From the NCBI GenBank assembly GCA_958448555.1, contig CAUDEL010000026.1, positions 1 through 41,515 on the forward strand: a stretch of DNA of 41,515 nt, written 5' to 3'. The stretch's first letter is position 1, and each line of letters opens with the position of its first letter. The position numbers and the translations under genes were made by a program. Below the pieces are notes generated by a model. That model was given only the letters and a program-made list of their open reading frames with translations, was not told the origin of the DNA and did not search any database. Below are positions 23,706 through 31,831 of the stretch, piece by piece. Source of the stretch: Limiplasma sp958448555 (lineage in GTDB: Bacteria > Bacillota > Clostridia > Christensenellales > Aristaeellaceae).

Positions 23706-24656
23706 ATGCAAAAGACCCATCTCTACAAAAGATGCCTCCCGGCGCTGGCGCTCATCCTGGCGCTGATGCTGCCGCTGGTGTCGCTGGCCGAGGTCAGCAA
23801 GGTCGTCAAGGGCGGCGCGCTGAACATGCGCGCGGAGCCGTCCCTGTCGGCCAAGGTCCTCCGTCAGTATCCCACCGGCACCTGGATGACGGTCCTTGAG
23901 GACCAGGGCGAGTGGAGCAAGGTGCGCGTGAACGGTCTGGAGGGGTATGTCATGAGCAAGTACCTTTCCGACACGTCCAGCGACAGCACGCTGTATGTGC
24001 GCACCAACACCGGCCGCGGGCTCAACCTGCGCGACCTGCCCAGCCTTGAGGGCAACATCATCACCAGCTTCAAGCCCGGCACGGCGGTCACCGTCCTGCT
24101 TCGCGGCAACGGCTGGTACAAGGTGAGCGTTGATGGCAAGACCGGCTATATGGCCAGTCAGTACCTCAGCAGCTCCCAGAGCAGCAGCGGCGGCGGCAGC
24201 TCCACCACCGGCTATCCCAAGACCGGCGTGGTCAACAACCCCGGCGCCAACCAGGTGCTCATGCTGCGCGAAACCGCCAGCACGGACGCCCGCGTTCTGG
24301 GCTACTACCGCAACGGCACCAGCGTTCAGCTGCTGGGCGAAAGCGGCAGCTTCTACAAGGTGACGGTGGCCGGCAAGAGCGGTTACATGATGAAAAAGTA
24401 CATCAAGGTGACCGGCTCCTCCACCGGCGGCAGCACTACGCTGCCCCAGACCCCCTTCACCGCCAAGCTGGTCAACCCCAACGGCAACCACATCGTCAAC
24501 TTCCGCACGGCCCCCGGCCTGAGCTCGCCGATCATCAAGGCGCATCCCGTGGGCAAGGAAATCACCGTCCTTGAGGTCGGCGATGTGTGGTGCAAGGCCG
24601 AGATCGACGGCGTGACCGGCTATGTGAGCCGCTACTTCTTCCAGGCCGTCAAGTAA
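23706..24656 (+). CDS. Secreted protein with four SH3b domains
   Basis: This 316-residue exported protein starts with a signal peptide (MQKTHLYKRCLPALALILAL, cleavage probably after VSLA near residue 29). Four bacterial SH3 repeats follow at about 30-85, 92-147, 173-230 and 255-316. Each has an LNMR/LNLR/LMLR/VNFR strand and ends in GYVxxxYL-like sequence. A Ser/Gly linker (SSSQSSSGGGSS) splits the pairs. There is no catalytic domain, so it probably binds cell-wall material. The ATG at 23706 is ten bases from AGGAGG; a longer frame upstream is unlikely because it would bury the signal peptide. Confidence 0.88.
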   Translation: MQKTHLYKRCLPALALILALMLPLVSLAEVSKVVKGGALNMRAEPSLSAKVLRQYPTGTWMTVLEDQGEWSKVRVNGLEGYVMSKYLSDTSSDSTLYVRTNTGRGLNLRDLPSLEGNIITSFKPGTAVTVLLRGNGWYKVSVDGKTGYMASQYLSSSQSSSGGGSSTTGYPKTGVVNNPGANQVLMLRETASTDARVLGYYRNGTSVQLLGESGSFYKVTVAGKSGYMMKKYIKVTGSSTGGSTTLPQTPFTAKLVNPNGNHIVNFRTAPGLSSPIIKAHPVGKEITVLEVGDVWCKAEIDGVTGYVSRYFFQAVK

Positions 24657-24665
24657 TCCAAACCC

Positions 24666-24709
24666 AAAAAAGGGGGCTGCCGCGCCCGAAAGGCACGGCA
24701 GCCCTTTTT
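24666..24709. terminator. Bidirectional terminator after the SH3b gene
   Basis: GGGCTGCCG and CGGCAGCCC form a 9-bp stem followed by TTTTT on the plus strand. On the minus strand the same stem runs into six T residues (AAAAAA at 24666-24671), so it can also end the DUF523 operon. Confidence 0.9.
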
Positions 24710-24724
24710 GCATTTTTCCGTCTT

Positions 24725-25165
24725 TCAGCTTTCCGATTTCAGCAGCTCCTCCGCCTGCGACTCGCCCAGCACCCGCAGGCCCCGCTGCGAAAGCAGGCGC
24801 GCGCACAGGCCGTCGCCCCGCGTGAGCGTGCCGGTGAAGGTGCCGTCATAGACCCGGCCCAGGCCGCAGGAGGGGCTTCTTTCCTTGAGCAGCGCGCATT
24901 GGCAGCCACAGGCCAGCGCGATCTTCTCCGCCTCCCGCGCGCCGCGCGCAAACGCCTCCGTCACGTCCCGGCCGTCGCGGGTCACCACCCGGCCGCTTCG
25001 GATTTCAGAGGGCTCGCGGGGCGTTGGCAGTCCGCCCATCACCTCCGGGCAAACCGGCACCAGCACGTGCCGCTCCCGCAGGGCATCCAGGCAGTCCAGG
25101 CGCTGCGCGCCGCCGTCATAGCGGCAGCGAAATCCCATCAGGCAGGCGCTCACCAGCACGTTCAT
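24725..25165 (-). CDS. DUF523 family protein
   Basis: This 146-residue protein matches the DUF523 (YbbK) family. Conserved parts are VSACLMGFRCRYDGG at the N-terminus, LVPVCPEVMGGLPTPREPSEI in the middle, and GCQCALLKERSPSCGLGRVYDGTF (quoted in part as LKERSPSCGLGRVYDG). The many conserved cysteines suggest a metal or redox role, but the function of the family is unproven. The ATG at 25165 lies 16 bp after pyk, as the final gene of the operon. Confidence 0.92.
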   Translation of the reverse strand: MNVLVSACLMGFRCRYDGGAQRLDCLDALRERHVLVPVCPEVMGGLPTPREPSEIRSGRVVTRDGRDVTEAFARGAREAEKIALACGCQCALLKERSPSCGLGRVYDGTFTGTLTRGDGLCARLLSQRGLRVLGESQAEELLKSES

Positions 25166-25181
25166 GCGCTTCGTCCCCCGC

Positions 25182-26942
25182 TCACATCGCCTTGGTGGAA
25201 TTGCAGCTCACCATGCCGCGCTCGGCGTCCAGGGTGACCACGGCGCCGCTTTTGAGGATCTTGGTGGCGTTTTCCGCGCCGATGATGACGGGAATGTTGA
25301 GGCTCATGCCGGCGATGGCGCCGTGGCCGTTGGGGTTGGAGTCCTCCAGAATCAGGCCGCTGGCCTTGCGCACCAGGGGCAGAAGGGTGTTGCTGGTCTG
25401 CGCGATGACCAGGATGTCGCCGTCCTGGAAGGTGCGCAGGGCCTCCTCGCTGTTGCGGCACACGCACAGGCTCCCGCAGCAGCTCTGCTCCGTCACGCCC
25501 CGGCCGGTAACCAGAATATGGCCCACCACGTGCACCTTCATGAGGTTGGTGGTGCCGCTGATGCCAAGCGGCACGCCGGCGGTCATGACCACCAGCTCGC
25601 CGTCGTGCAGAAGGCCGGCCTCCTCACCCGCCTCCACGGCGCGCTCAAACAGGTCATCGGTGTTGGTGGCCTCCTCGATCATGAGCGGGATCACGCCCCA
25701 GCTCAGATTGAGCTGGCGGCAGACCGTCTCGTCGGTGGTGCAGCAGATGATGGGGCAGCTGGGACGGTACTTGGAGATCATGCGCGCGGTGCGCCCGCCC
25801 TTGGTGACGGTGAGGATGGCGGCCGCGCCCAGGTCATGCGCCGAGGTACAGGTGGCGTGGGAGATGGCGTTGGTCACGTCGGGCGTGAGATCGGTGTCGC
25901 GCTCCTTGAAGCGCTTGCGGTAGTTGATGTCCGCCTCGGCGCACATGGCGATGCGCGCCATGGTCTGCACGGCTTCCACGGGATAGAGGCCCGCGGCCGT
26001 CTCGCCGGAAAGCATGATGGCGCTGGTGCCGTCGTAGATGGCGTTGGCCACGTCGGCGGCCTCGGCGCGGGTGGGGCGCGGGTTTTTTATCATGCTGTCG
26101 AGCATCTGCGTGGCGGTGATGACCTGCTTTCCGGAGGAGTACGCCTTGTGAATGAGCATCTTCTGGATGACCGGCACCTTCTCCAGCGGGATCTCCACGC
26201 CCAGGTCGCCGCGGGCGACCATGATGCCGTCGCTCACGCGCAGGATCTCGTCGATGTTCTGCACGCCCTGCATGTTTTCGATCTTGGCGATGATGGAGAC
26301 GTTGGTGCGGCCCAGGGCGCTGAAGAGCTTGCGCACGTCCAGAATGTCCTCGGCCGTGCGGGTGAAGGAGGCGGCAACGAAGTCCACGCCGTTTTTGACG
26401 CCGAAGGCGATGTCCTCGCGGTCCTTTTGGCTGAGGTAGGGCATGCTGAGGTCCACGTCGGGGACGTTGACGCTCTTTCGGTCGGAGATGACGCCGTCGT
26501 TGTTGACGATGCAGACGATCTCGCTGGCGGTGAGGCTGCGCACGGTCATGCCCACCAGTCCGTCGTCGATGAGGATGGTGGTGCCCTCCTGAATGTCGCG
26601 GGGCAAATCGGGATAGGTGATGGAGGCCCGCTCGGCGTTTCCCACCACGCTTTGGGTCATGAGGGTGAAGGTCTGGCCCTTCTTGAGCTGCACCTTGCCG
26701 TTTTCAAACGTCTCCAGGCGAATCTCCGGGCCCTTGGTGTCCAGCATGATGGCGATGGGCAGGCCCAGCTCGCGGCGGAACGCCCCGATGCGGCGGATGT
26801 TGTTGAGGTGCGTCTCGTGCGTGCCGTGCGAGAAGTTGAGCCGGGCTACGTTCATCCCCGAGAGGATCAGTTCCCTGAGGATCGCGTCATCCTCGGTGGA
26901 GGGTCCAAGCGTACAGACGATCTTGGTCTTGCGATGGATCAT
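25182..26942 (-). CDS. pyk: Pyruvate kinase with C-terminal PEP-utiliser domain
   Basis: This glycolytic enzyme makes pyruvate and ATP from PEP and ADP (586 residues). The barrel has TKIVCTLGPSTEDD, NVARLNFSHGTHETH, GIMVARGDLGVEIPLEKVP (quoted in part) and VITATQMLDSMI. The last 110 residues (from about 475) form the swivelling PEP-utiliser-like domain (LVTGRGVTEQ, NPNGHGAIAGMSLNIPVI) found in Bacillus-type enzymes. The frame extends further upstream, but AAGGA stands 8 bases from the ATG at 26942, giving MIHRKTKIVCTLGPS. It overlaps none of its neighbour except the ogt stop zone (starts 6 bp before ogt ends). Confidence 0.96.
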   Translation of the reverse strand: MIHRKTKIVCTLGPSTEDDAILRELILSGMNVARLNFSHGTHETHLNNIRRIGAFRRELGLPIAIMLDTKGPEIRLETFENGKVQLKKGQTFTLMTQSVVGNAERASITYPDLPRDIQEGTTILIDDGLVGMTVRSLTASEIVCIVNNDGVISDRKSVNVPDVDLSMPYLSQKDREDIAFGVKNGVDFVAASFTRTAEDILDVRKLFSALGRTNVSIIAKIENMQGVQNIDEILRVSDGIMVARGDLGVEIPLEKVPVIQKMLIHKAYSSGKQVITATQMLDSMIKNPRPTRAEAADVANAIYDGTSAIMLSGETAAGLYPVEAVQTMARIAMCAEADINYRKRFKERDTDLTPDVTNAISHATCTSAHDLGAAAILTVTKGGRTARMISKYRPSCPIICCTTDETVCRQLNLSWGVIPLMIEEATNTDDLFERAVEAGEEAGLLHDGELVVMTAGVPLGISGTTNLMKVHVVGHILVTGRGVTEQSCCGSLCVCRNSEEALRTFQDGDILVIAQTSNTLLPLVRKASGLILEDSNPNGHGAIAGMSLNIPVIIGAENATKILKSGAVVTLDAERGMVSCNSTKAM

Positions 26943-26947
26943 ATGCG

Positions 26948-27412
26948 TCATCCTTTCCAAGCGTGTTCGATCTCCAGCAGCGTTCGTTTGACCCAAAGCC
27001 CGCCCGCGTAGCCGGTCAGGCTCCCGTCGGAGCCGACCACGCGGTGGCAGGGAATAAGGATGGGAAGGGGATTGCGGTGGTTGGCCATGCCCACGGCGCG
27101 GCATGCCCGCGGGCTGCCCACCGCCTGCGCCTGCTGGGCATAGGTGCGCGTCCGGCCGTAGGGGATGTCCAGAAGCGCCTCCCAGCAGCGCCTTTGAAAC
27201 GGCGTCCCCCGGGCGTGAAGCGGCAGATCAAATTCGCGCAGCCCGCCCGCGAGATACGCCTCCAGCTCCTCAAAGGCGCGCCTAAGCAGCGGCGTCTCCT
27301 CGCGCCGCGCCTGCGCGGGCGCATCTTCTCCAAACAGCAAGCGCGTAAGCGCGCCGTCCTCCTCCGTCAGCGTCAGGGGCCCCAGGCGCGTGTCGCGGCT
27401 CCAGGCGATCAT
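26948..27412 (-). CDS. ogt: Methylated-DNA-protein cysteine methyltransferase
   Basis: This suicide DNA-repair protein (154 residues) removes O6-alkyl groups from guanine. The acceptor cysteine lies in LPILIPCHRVV. GTPFQRRCWEALLDIPYGRTRTYAQQA (quoted as FQRRCWEALLDIPYGRTRTY) and GYAGGLWVKRTLLEIE are standard. It has no Ada-type N-terminal domain, so it is the Ogt form. The ATG at 27412 overlaps the upstream stop in ATGA, and its own stop lies close to the pyk start, pointing to translational coupling with glycolysis and envelope genes that have no obvious link to repair. Confidence 0.95.
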   Translation of the reverse strand: MIAWSRDTRLGPLTLTEEDGALTRLLFGEDAPAQARREETPLLRRAFEELEAYLAGGLREFDLPLHARGTPFQRRCWEALLDIPYGRTRTYAQQAQAVGSPRACRAVGMANHRNPLPILIPCHRVVGSDGSLTGYAGGLWVKRTLLEIEHAWKG

Positions 27413-28380
27413 TTCCCCTTCTCCCTCCCCGCGGCGCGGTCGCCGCGCAGAAGCGAGGCGGGAAGCAGAAACATCGCGCAGCACAAAAGCGCCATCAGCG
27501 CATAGTCGCGGCCGGGCGACGCCGCGGCCCAGGCGAGCCGTCCGTCCAGAGAAAACTCCAGTAGCGCGATCCCCGCCGCGCACAGCGCCATCGCCGCCCA
27601 GCGCGGCCACAGCCGGCCCTTTTTCGCGCGGCGGCCCAGCACGGCCAGTGCGACGACGGGCATGAGCGCCGCCGCCACCTGACCCACGCGCAGAAAGATG
27701 AAGAGCATGTGCCCGTCGTCGCGCAGGCTCTCCAAAAGCGTCTGGGCCGCGCCGTAGAGCGAAAAGAAAAACAGCGCCGTATCGCCCGCGCGCCTGCGCC
27801 TGAAAAACGCCAGCGTGGCCGCGAAGATCACGACGGCCACCGCCGCCTCGCAGGCCCACACGTTGATGCGGTATTCCACCGCCACCCCCATGCGGCTTTG
27901 CAAAAACAGCCAGGGCGCCGCGGCGGTCAGCGCGCCCTCCGGCACCGCCTTGCCAACGCCCAGGTCGGTAAACCGCTCGCCAAGGCGAAGCAGCGCGATC
28001 CCCAGGCCCAGCGGCAGGCACAGGGCGTCCGCCATCTCGGCGAAGCGGACCTTGAGCAGCCGGGCGCTCAGCAGCGCCGCCAGCACCAGCCCCGCCAGCA
28101 GCCCCGGCATGGACAGGCCGCCGTCAAAAAAACGCAGCATCAGCCACGGGTCCTCGTACGTCTCCCAAAAGTCGCCCAGATGCACAAGGCAGTACAGGAT
28201 GCGGGCGCAGGCGATTCCCAGCGGGATGCCCACAAGCCCGAACACGCCGGCCGTCGCCACCGGCAGATGCCGGTGGCGCGCCACGGCGGCGATTCCCGCC
28301 AACACGGCCAGGGCCGCGGCCGTGGCGCACAGGCCGTAGGCATGCCCCGTCAGGCCAAGGATGTCAAAGGTGGTATCCAT
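27409..28380 (-). CDS. Lgt-like membrane protein (divergent paralog)
   Basis: This 323-residue membrane protein resembles prolipoprotein diacylglyceryl transferase: FFDGGLSMPGLLAGLVLAAL matches the Lgt GGIAIYGAVIGG region, LRLGERFTDLGVG (131-143) aligns with the GRxGNxxNxExxG signature, and LYGAAQTLLESLRDDGHMLF aligns with the YGxxRFxxExxR helix. Key signature residues are changed: Asn-146, Glu-151 and Arg-239 (E. coli numbering) align with Glu, Leu and Gln. A canonical lgt is at 39733-40785, so this copy is probably not the lipoprotein enzyme. The ATG at 28380 lies 6 bp after the glycosidase gene. Role unknown. Confidence 0.72.
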   Translation of the reverse strand: MDTTFDILGLTGHAYGLCATAAALAVLAGIAAVARHRHLPVATAGVFGLVGIPLGIACARILYCLVHLGDFWETYEDPWLMLRFFDGGLSMPGLLAGLVLAALLSARLLKVRFAEMADALCLPLGLGIALLRLGERFTDLGVGKAVPEGALTAAAPWLFLQSRMGVAVEYRINVWACEAAVAVVIFAATLAFFRRRRAGDTALFFFSLYGAAQTLLESLRDDGHMLFIFLRVGQVAAALMPVVALAVLGRRAKKGRLWPRWAAMALCAAGIALLEFSLDGRLAWAAASPGRDYALMALLCCAMFLLPASLLRGDRAAGREKGK

Positions 28381-28386
28381 GTCCGC

Positions 28387-29412
28387 TCATTCCCCCGCGG
28401 TGGCGCTGGCGAAGTAGATGATGTCGGTCACGGAGCGCTCGGCCTGGGGTTTGTCGTTGTAGACCTCGCCGTTGAAGGCGAGGGTAGCGCTGTTGCCGCC
28501 GTCCAGATTGTACGCCTGCTCGGCCCCGAGCTGCCCCATGATGTCGGCGAACTCCGCCAGCGTCACGCCCTCGGACTGGGAGGTCCTGCCGTTGACGACC
28601 ACCAGCGCATAGGTCAGCACCCCGAGCTGCGCGATGCCCGCACGGGGGTTCTTCTGGTGGGGGTCAAACTGGTAGTTCTCGGGAATCTCCTGCACCTCGC
28701 CGTCCACAACCAGCGCGGGGCCGAAGAAGAAGCCGTTGACGATCTCATGCTCGGAGAGGAAGGCCGCCACACCGTTTTCCTGCACGTCATGGCCGTGGAG
28801 GTAGATATGGAAGTCGCCCAGCTCGTCGATGAGCAGCAGGTCCATGTTCTGGCTGGTCTTCTCGCGGTACGTCTCGCCCATGCGCACGATGTAGCCGGCC
28901 TTGGTGTTGGTGAAGTAGTCGCCGTTGATGGCCACGATGCCGTTGTAGTTCTTGGAGATGGTGGTGGTGTGGTTGGTGCTGGAGGAGCCGATCTTCTGCC
29001 CGGCCACCGCCGTGCGAAGCTGCGAGGGCGTGGCGATCTTGACATAGGCGATGAACACATCGCTGTCATACATGCGCTTTTGCTCCAGCTCCACGATGAT
29101 GGTGTCGTCGCGGTAGCCGCTTTCGGTAAAATTGGCCGCCACGGGCGTGTTGCCCGGGGCAAAGAGGTCGATGGGCAGCGCGTCCACCGTGGCCGCGGGC
29201 AAAATATCGCTGAACACCGCGCTGGCCAGCACCGCGTCGGGCGCGGGCAAAGAGGCCTCCCGCGCGGCCTCCTCCTTCTCGTAGGCCGCGTCCAAATAGC
29301 GCCGCTGCGCGTCCTCGGTGACCGCGCCGGAGGGGATCAAAAACGTCAGGGACACCGCCATGAGCACCGCGAGCACGCCCGCGGCCCAAGCATAAGCTTT
29401 GCGCATCGTCAT
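28387..29412 (-). CDS. Phosphodiester glycosidase family (NAGPA/DUF2233) exported protein
   Basis: This 341-residue protein is anchored or secreted through an N-terminal hydrophobic segment (about 6-27). The NAGPA domain spans about 115-335, with the conserved GIVAINGDYF, EIVNGFFFGPALVVDG (quoted as VNGFFFGPALVVDG), and AYNLDGGNSATLAFNGE. Relatives remove GlcNAc-1-phosphodiesters or act on cell-wall polymers; similar exported proteins are common in Firmicutes. The first ATG (29412) follows GGAAGGAACG; an ATG two codons on (29406) is nearly as good. It leads the operon down to DUF523 from a promoter at 29477-29505. Confidence 0.88.
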   Translation of the reverse strand: MTMRKAYAWAAGVLAVLMAVSLTFLIPSGAVTEDAQRRYLDAAYEKEEAAREASLPAPDAVLASAVFSDILPAATVDALPIDLFAPGNTPVAANFTESGYRDDTIIVELEQKRMYDSDVFIAYVKIATPSQLRTAVAGQKIGSSSTNHTTTISKNYNGIVAINGDYFTNTKAGYIVRMGETYREKTSQNMDLLLIDELGDFHIYLHGHDVQENGVAAFLSEHEIVNGFFFGPALVVDGEVQEIPENYQFDPHQKNPRAGIAQLGVLTYALVVVNGRTSQSEGVTLAEFADIMGQLGAEQAYNLDGGNSATLAFNGEVYNDKPQAERSVTDIIYFASATAGE

Positions 29413-29476
29413 CGTTCCTTCCTGAAAAGCAAATCAAGCCGCCGTCCGACGCGCGATGCACGCAGAACGACACTTT

Positions 29477-29505
29477 ATTATACAACAGCCTCCCCCCGCG
29501 CACAA
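29477..29505 (-). promoter_or_regulatory. Promoter of the phosphodiester glycosidase-pyk operon
   Basis: TTGTGC (-35, 29500-29505) and a perfect TATAAT (-10, 29477-29482) are spaced by 17 bp on the minus strand, 65 bp upstream of the start codon. Confidence 0.7.
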
Positions 29506-29574
29506 GCGGCGATTTGCGCGCCGGTATCGCTAAGAAGGCGCTAAGGTTGACCGCCCGGGCCTTCGTATTTTCAT

Positions 29575-29603
29575 TTGCGTTTCCAGCCTCTATGAAGTAT
29601 AAT
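29575..29603 (+). promoter_or_regulatory. Promoter of the riboflavin kinase-ECF operon
   Basis: TTGCGT (-35) and TATAAT (-10) are spaced by 17 bp on the plus strand, 42 bp before the ATG. The same TTGCGT box recurs in the promoter at 35367-35395. The leader is too short for an FMN riboswitch. Confidence 0.75.
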
Positions 29604-29645
29604 ACTTGCGCTTTCCATCTTCCATTTCGGGAAAGGAGCGCTCCC

Positions 29646-30110
29646 ATGTCCCAACCCTTCGATCTGCCCGGCGCCCTGTTCACCTTTCACGGACAGGTTG
29701 TGCGCGGCAAGCGTCTGGGCAGCCGCCTGGGCTTTCCCACGGCCAACATCGTCTACGACCCCCGCAGCCGCGCCTGGCCCCGTGAAGGCGTATACGCAGG
29801 CGTGGCGTGGCTGGATGGCGAAAGCCGCGGTTATGTCAGCATTATCAATCAGGGCCGCCATCCGACCGTCCCCGAGGGGATTGCCACGGTGGAGGCGCAT
29901 CTGCTGGGACATGCGCACTCCGACCTCTACGGACGGGGCCTGACCCTGGTCTACTGCCGTTACCTCAGGCCCGAGCAGACGTTTCCCACGCTGGAGGCGC
30001 TCAGGGAGCAGCTCAGGCGCGACCGCCTCAGCGCCCTTGCGTGGGCGGGGGAGCACGCGCCGGCCCTTGTGGAGGGGCTGGACACGGAAGCGTTTTTCCA
30101 TCAAGCATAA
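29646..30110 (+). CDS. Stand-alone riboflavin kinase
   Basis: This 154-residue protein phosphorylates riboflavin to FMN. It matches only the C-terminal kinase domain of bifunctional RibF: GKRLGSRLGFPTANIVYD contains the metal/flavin-binding PTAN, followed by GVYAGVAW, SIINQGRHPTV and TVEAHLLG, which carries the catalytic Glu. No FAD synthetase (nucleotidyltransferase) domain is present and the ATG at 29646 with AAAGGAGCGCTCCC excludes one upstream. A separate RibF may exist elsewhere. It is first in an operon with the ECF transporter core, whose commonest substrate in Firmicutes includes riboflavin. Confidence 0.88.
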   Translation: MSQPFDLPGALFTFHGQVVRGKRLGSRLGFPTANIVYDPRSRAWPREGVYAGVAWLDGESRGYVSIINQGRHPTVPEGIATVEAHLLGHAHSDLYGRGLTLVYCRYLRPEQTFPTLEALREQLRRDRLSALAWAGEHAPALVEGLDTEAFFHQA

Positions 30111-30122
30111 AGGAGCCGGAGC

Positions 30123-30980
30123 ATGTCAGACGAGAGCTACGTATTTCCGATGCAGACCGAGGACGTCTGCTATCAGTACGACGAGGACGGGGACAACGCC
30201 GTAAACCGGGTGAGCCTGCGCGTGGAGCGCGGGACGTTCGTGGCGGTGCTGGGGCACAACGGCAGCGGCAAGAGCACGCTGGCCAAGCTGATGAACGCCC
30301 TGTTTCTGCCCACGGAGGGCCGCGTGCTGGTCTGCGGCATGGATACCGCCCAGGACGAGGAGGTCTGGCGCATCCGGCGCCACGCGGGCATGGTGTTTCA
30401 GAACCCGGACAATCAGATCGTGGCCAACGTGGTGCGCGAGGACGTGGCCTTCGGGCTGGAGAACCTGGGCGTGCCGCACGAGGACATGATCCCCCGCATC
30501 GACGCGGCGCTGGCCGCCGTGCGCATGACCGAGCGCGCCTCCTTTGCCCCGCACATGCTCAGCGGCGGCCAGAAGCAGCGGGTGGCCGTGGCTGGGGTTT
30601 TGGCGATGCAGCCGGAGGTGATGATCCTGGACGAGGCCACGGCCATGCTCGACCCCGCGGGCCGCGCCGACGTGCTGGCCACCGTGCGCAGGCTCAACCG
30701 TGAGCAGGGCATGACGGTCATCTGGATCACGCATTTTATGGAGGAGGCGGCCGCGGCCGACCGCGTGGTGGTGCTGGACAAGGGCAAAATCGCCCTGGAC
30801 GGCACGCCGGCGGAGGTCTTTTCCCGCGTGGAGGAGGTCAAGGCGCTGGGGCTGGACGTGCCGCCCATGGCCGAGCTGGCCATGCGCCTCAACGAAAACG
30901 GCTTTTCCCTCCCCTCCGGGGTGCTGACGGTCGCCGATATGGTAAAGGAGCTGAAAAAAGCGCTATGCCCATCCAAGTAG
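30123..30980 (+). CDS. ecfA1: ECF transporter ATPase A1
   Basis: This ATPase (285 residues) energises vitamin uptake as part of the energy-coupling factor module. Walker A is GHNGSGKST (44-52), the Q-loop region is VFQNPDNQIV (91-100), the signature LSGGQKQR begins at 146, and Walker B VMILDEATAMLD at 166-177. The Q-loop form NPDNQ and the C-terminal VPPMAELAMRL are typical of EcfA. It begins 12 bp after the riboflavin kinase gene with AAAGGAGCCGGAGC, and overlaps ecfA2 by 16 bp. Confidence 0.95.
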   Translation: MSDESYVFPMQTEDVCYQYDEDGDNAVNRVSLRVERGTFVAVLGHNGSGKSTLAKLMNALFLPTEGRVLVCGMDTAQDEEVWRIRRHAGMVFQNPDNQIVANVVREDVAFGLENLGVPHEDMIPRIDAALAAVRMTERASFAPHMLSGGQKQRVAVAGVLAMQPEVMILDEATAMLDPAGRADVLATVRRLNREQGMTVIWITHFMEEAAAADRVVVLDKGKIALDGTPAEVFSRVEEVKALGLDVPPMAELAMRLNENGFSLPSGVLTVADMVKELKKALCPSK

Positions 30981-31831
30981 AGCATCTCACCCACACCTAC
31001 ATGCCCGGCAGCCCCTTTTCCGCCGTGGCGCTGCACGACGTGAGCCTGACCATCGAGGACGGCGAGCTCATCGGGCTTCTGGGCCACACGGGCAGCGGCA
31101 AAACCACGCTGGTGCAGCACCTCAACGGCCTCATCAAGCCCACCGAGGGCCGGGTGGTGGTGGACGGGCTGGACCTGACGCAAAAGGGCGTAAGCCTTCT
31201 GGAGGTCCGAAAGAAGGTCGGGCTGGTGTTCCAGTACCCCGAGTACCAGCTCTTTGAGGAAACCGTGGCCAAGGACATCGCCTTCGGCCCCCGCAACATG
31301 GGGCTGGACGCGGAGGAGATCGACCGGCGCGTGCGTGGCGCCATGCGGCAGGTGGGCCTTGACTACGACGCCGTGGCCGAGCGCTCGCCCTTTGAGCTCA
31401 GCGGCGGGCAGATGCGCCGCGTGGCCATCGCGGGCGTGCTGGCCATGCATCCGCGCGTGCTCATCCTGGACGAGCCCACCGCCGGGCTGGACCCCGCGGG
31501 GCGAAACAGCATCCTCAGGATGATCCGGGAGCTGCACGCGGCGGGCGGGCTGACGGTCATCATGGTCAGCCACAGCATGGACGACATCTCCACGCTGGCC
31601 ACGCGGCTGGTGGTGATGAGCCGGGGCGAGCTGGTGATGACCGGCACGCCGCGCGAGGTTTTCTCACGGCAGGAGGAGCTGCGCGCCATCGGCCTGGGCG
31701 TGCCGCAGGCGGCGGAGCTGGCCCATGCGCTCATCGCCGAGGGCTTCCCCCTTCCCGCCGATCTCTACACGCTGGATGAGGTCTGCGCCGCCATCGTGGC
31801 GCTTAAAAGCAGGGAGGGGCGCGCATGCTGA
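30965..31831 (+). CDS. ecfA2: ECF transporter ATPase A2
   Basis: This is the second ATPase of the ECF module (288 residues). Walker A is GHTGSGKTT, the Q-loop is VFQYPEYQLFEETV, the signature is LSGGQMRR, and Walker B is VLILDEPTAGLD. YPEYQLF is the A2 hallmark, distinguishing it from A1. The C-terminal VPQAAELAHAL matches the family. It overlaps ecfA1 (16 bp) and ecfT (7 bp), so the three are translationally linked. Confidence 0.95.
   Translation: MPIQVEHLTHTYMPGSPFSAVALHDVSLTIEDGELIGLLGHTGSGKTTLVQHLNGLIKPTEGRVVVDGLDLTQKGVSLLEVRKKVGLVFQYPEYQLFEETVAKDIAFGPRNMGLDAEEIDRRVRGAMRQVGLDYDAVAERSPFELSGGQMRRVAIAGVLAMHPRVLILDEPTAGLDPAGRNSILRMIRELHAAGGLTVIMVSHSMDDISTLATRLVVMSRGELVMTGTPREVFSRQEELRAIGLGVPQAAELAHALIAEGFPLPADLYTLDEVCAAIVALKSREGRAC

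Noticed and set aside
25164..27011. 615-residue plus-strand frame opposite pyk
   Set aside because: Mirror of a highly conserved enzyme; Gly/Ala/His/Val-rich without domains.
27709..29544. 611-residue plus-strand frame opposite the Lgt-like and glycosidase genes
   Set aside because: Antisense shadow; no ribosome site and no recognisable sequence.
29604..29645. FMN riboswitch upstream of the riboflavin kinase gene
   Set aside because: The leader is only about 40 nt and has no aptamer blocks.
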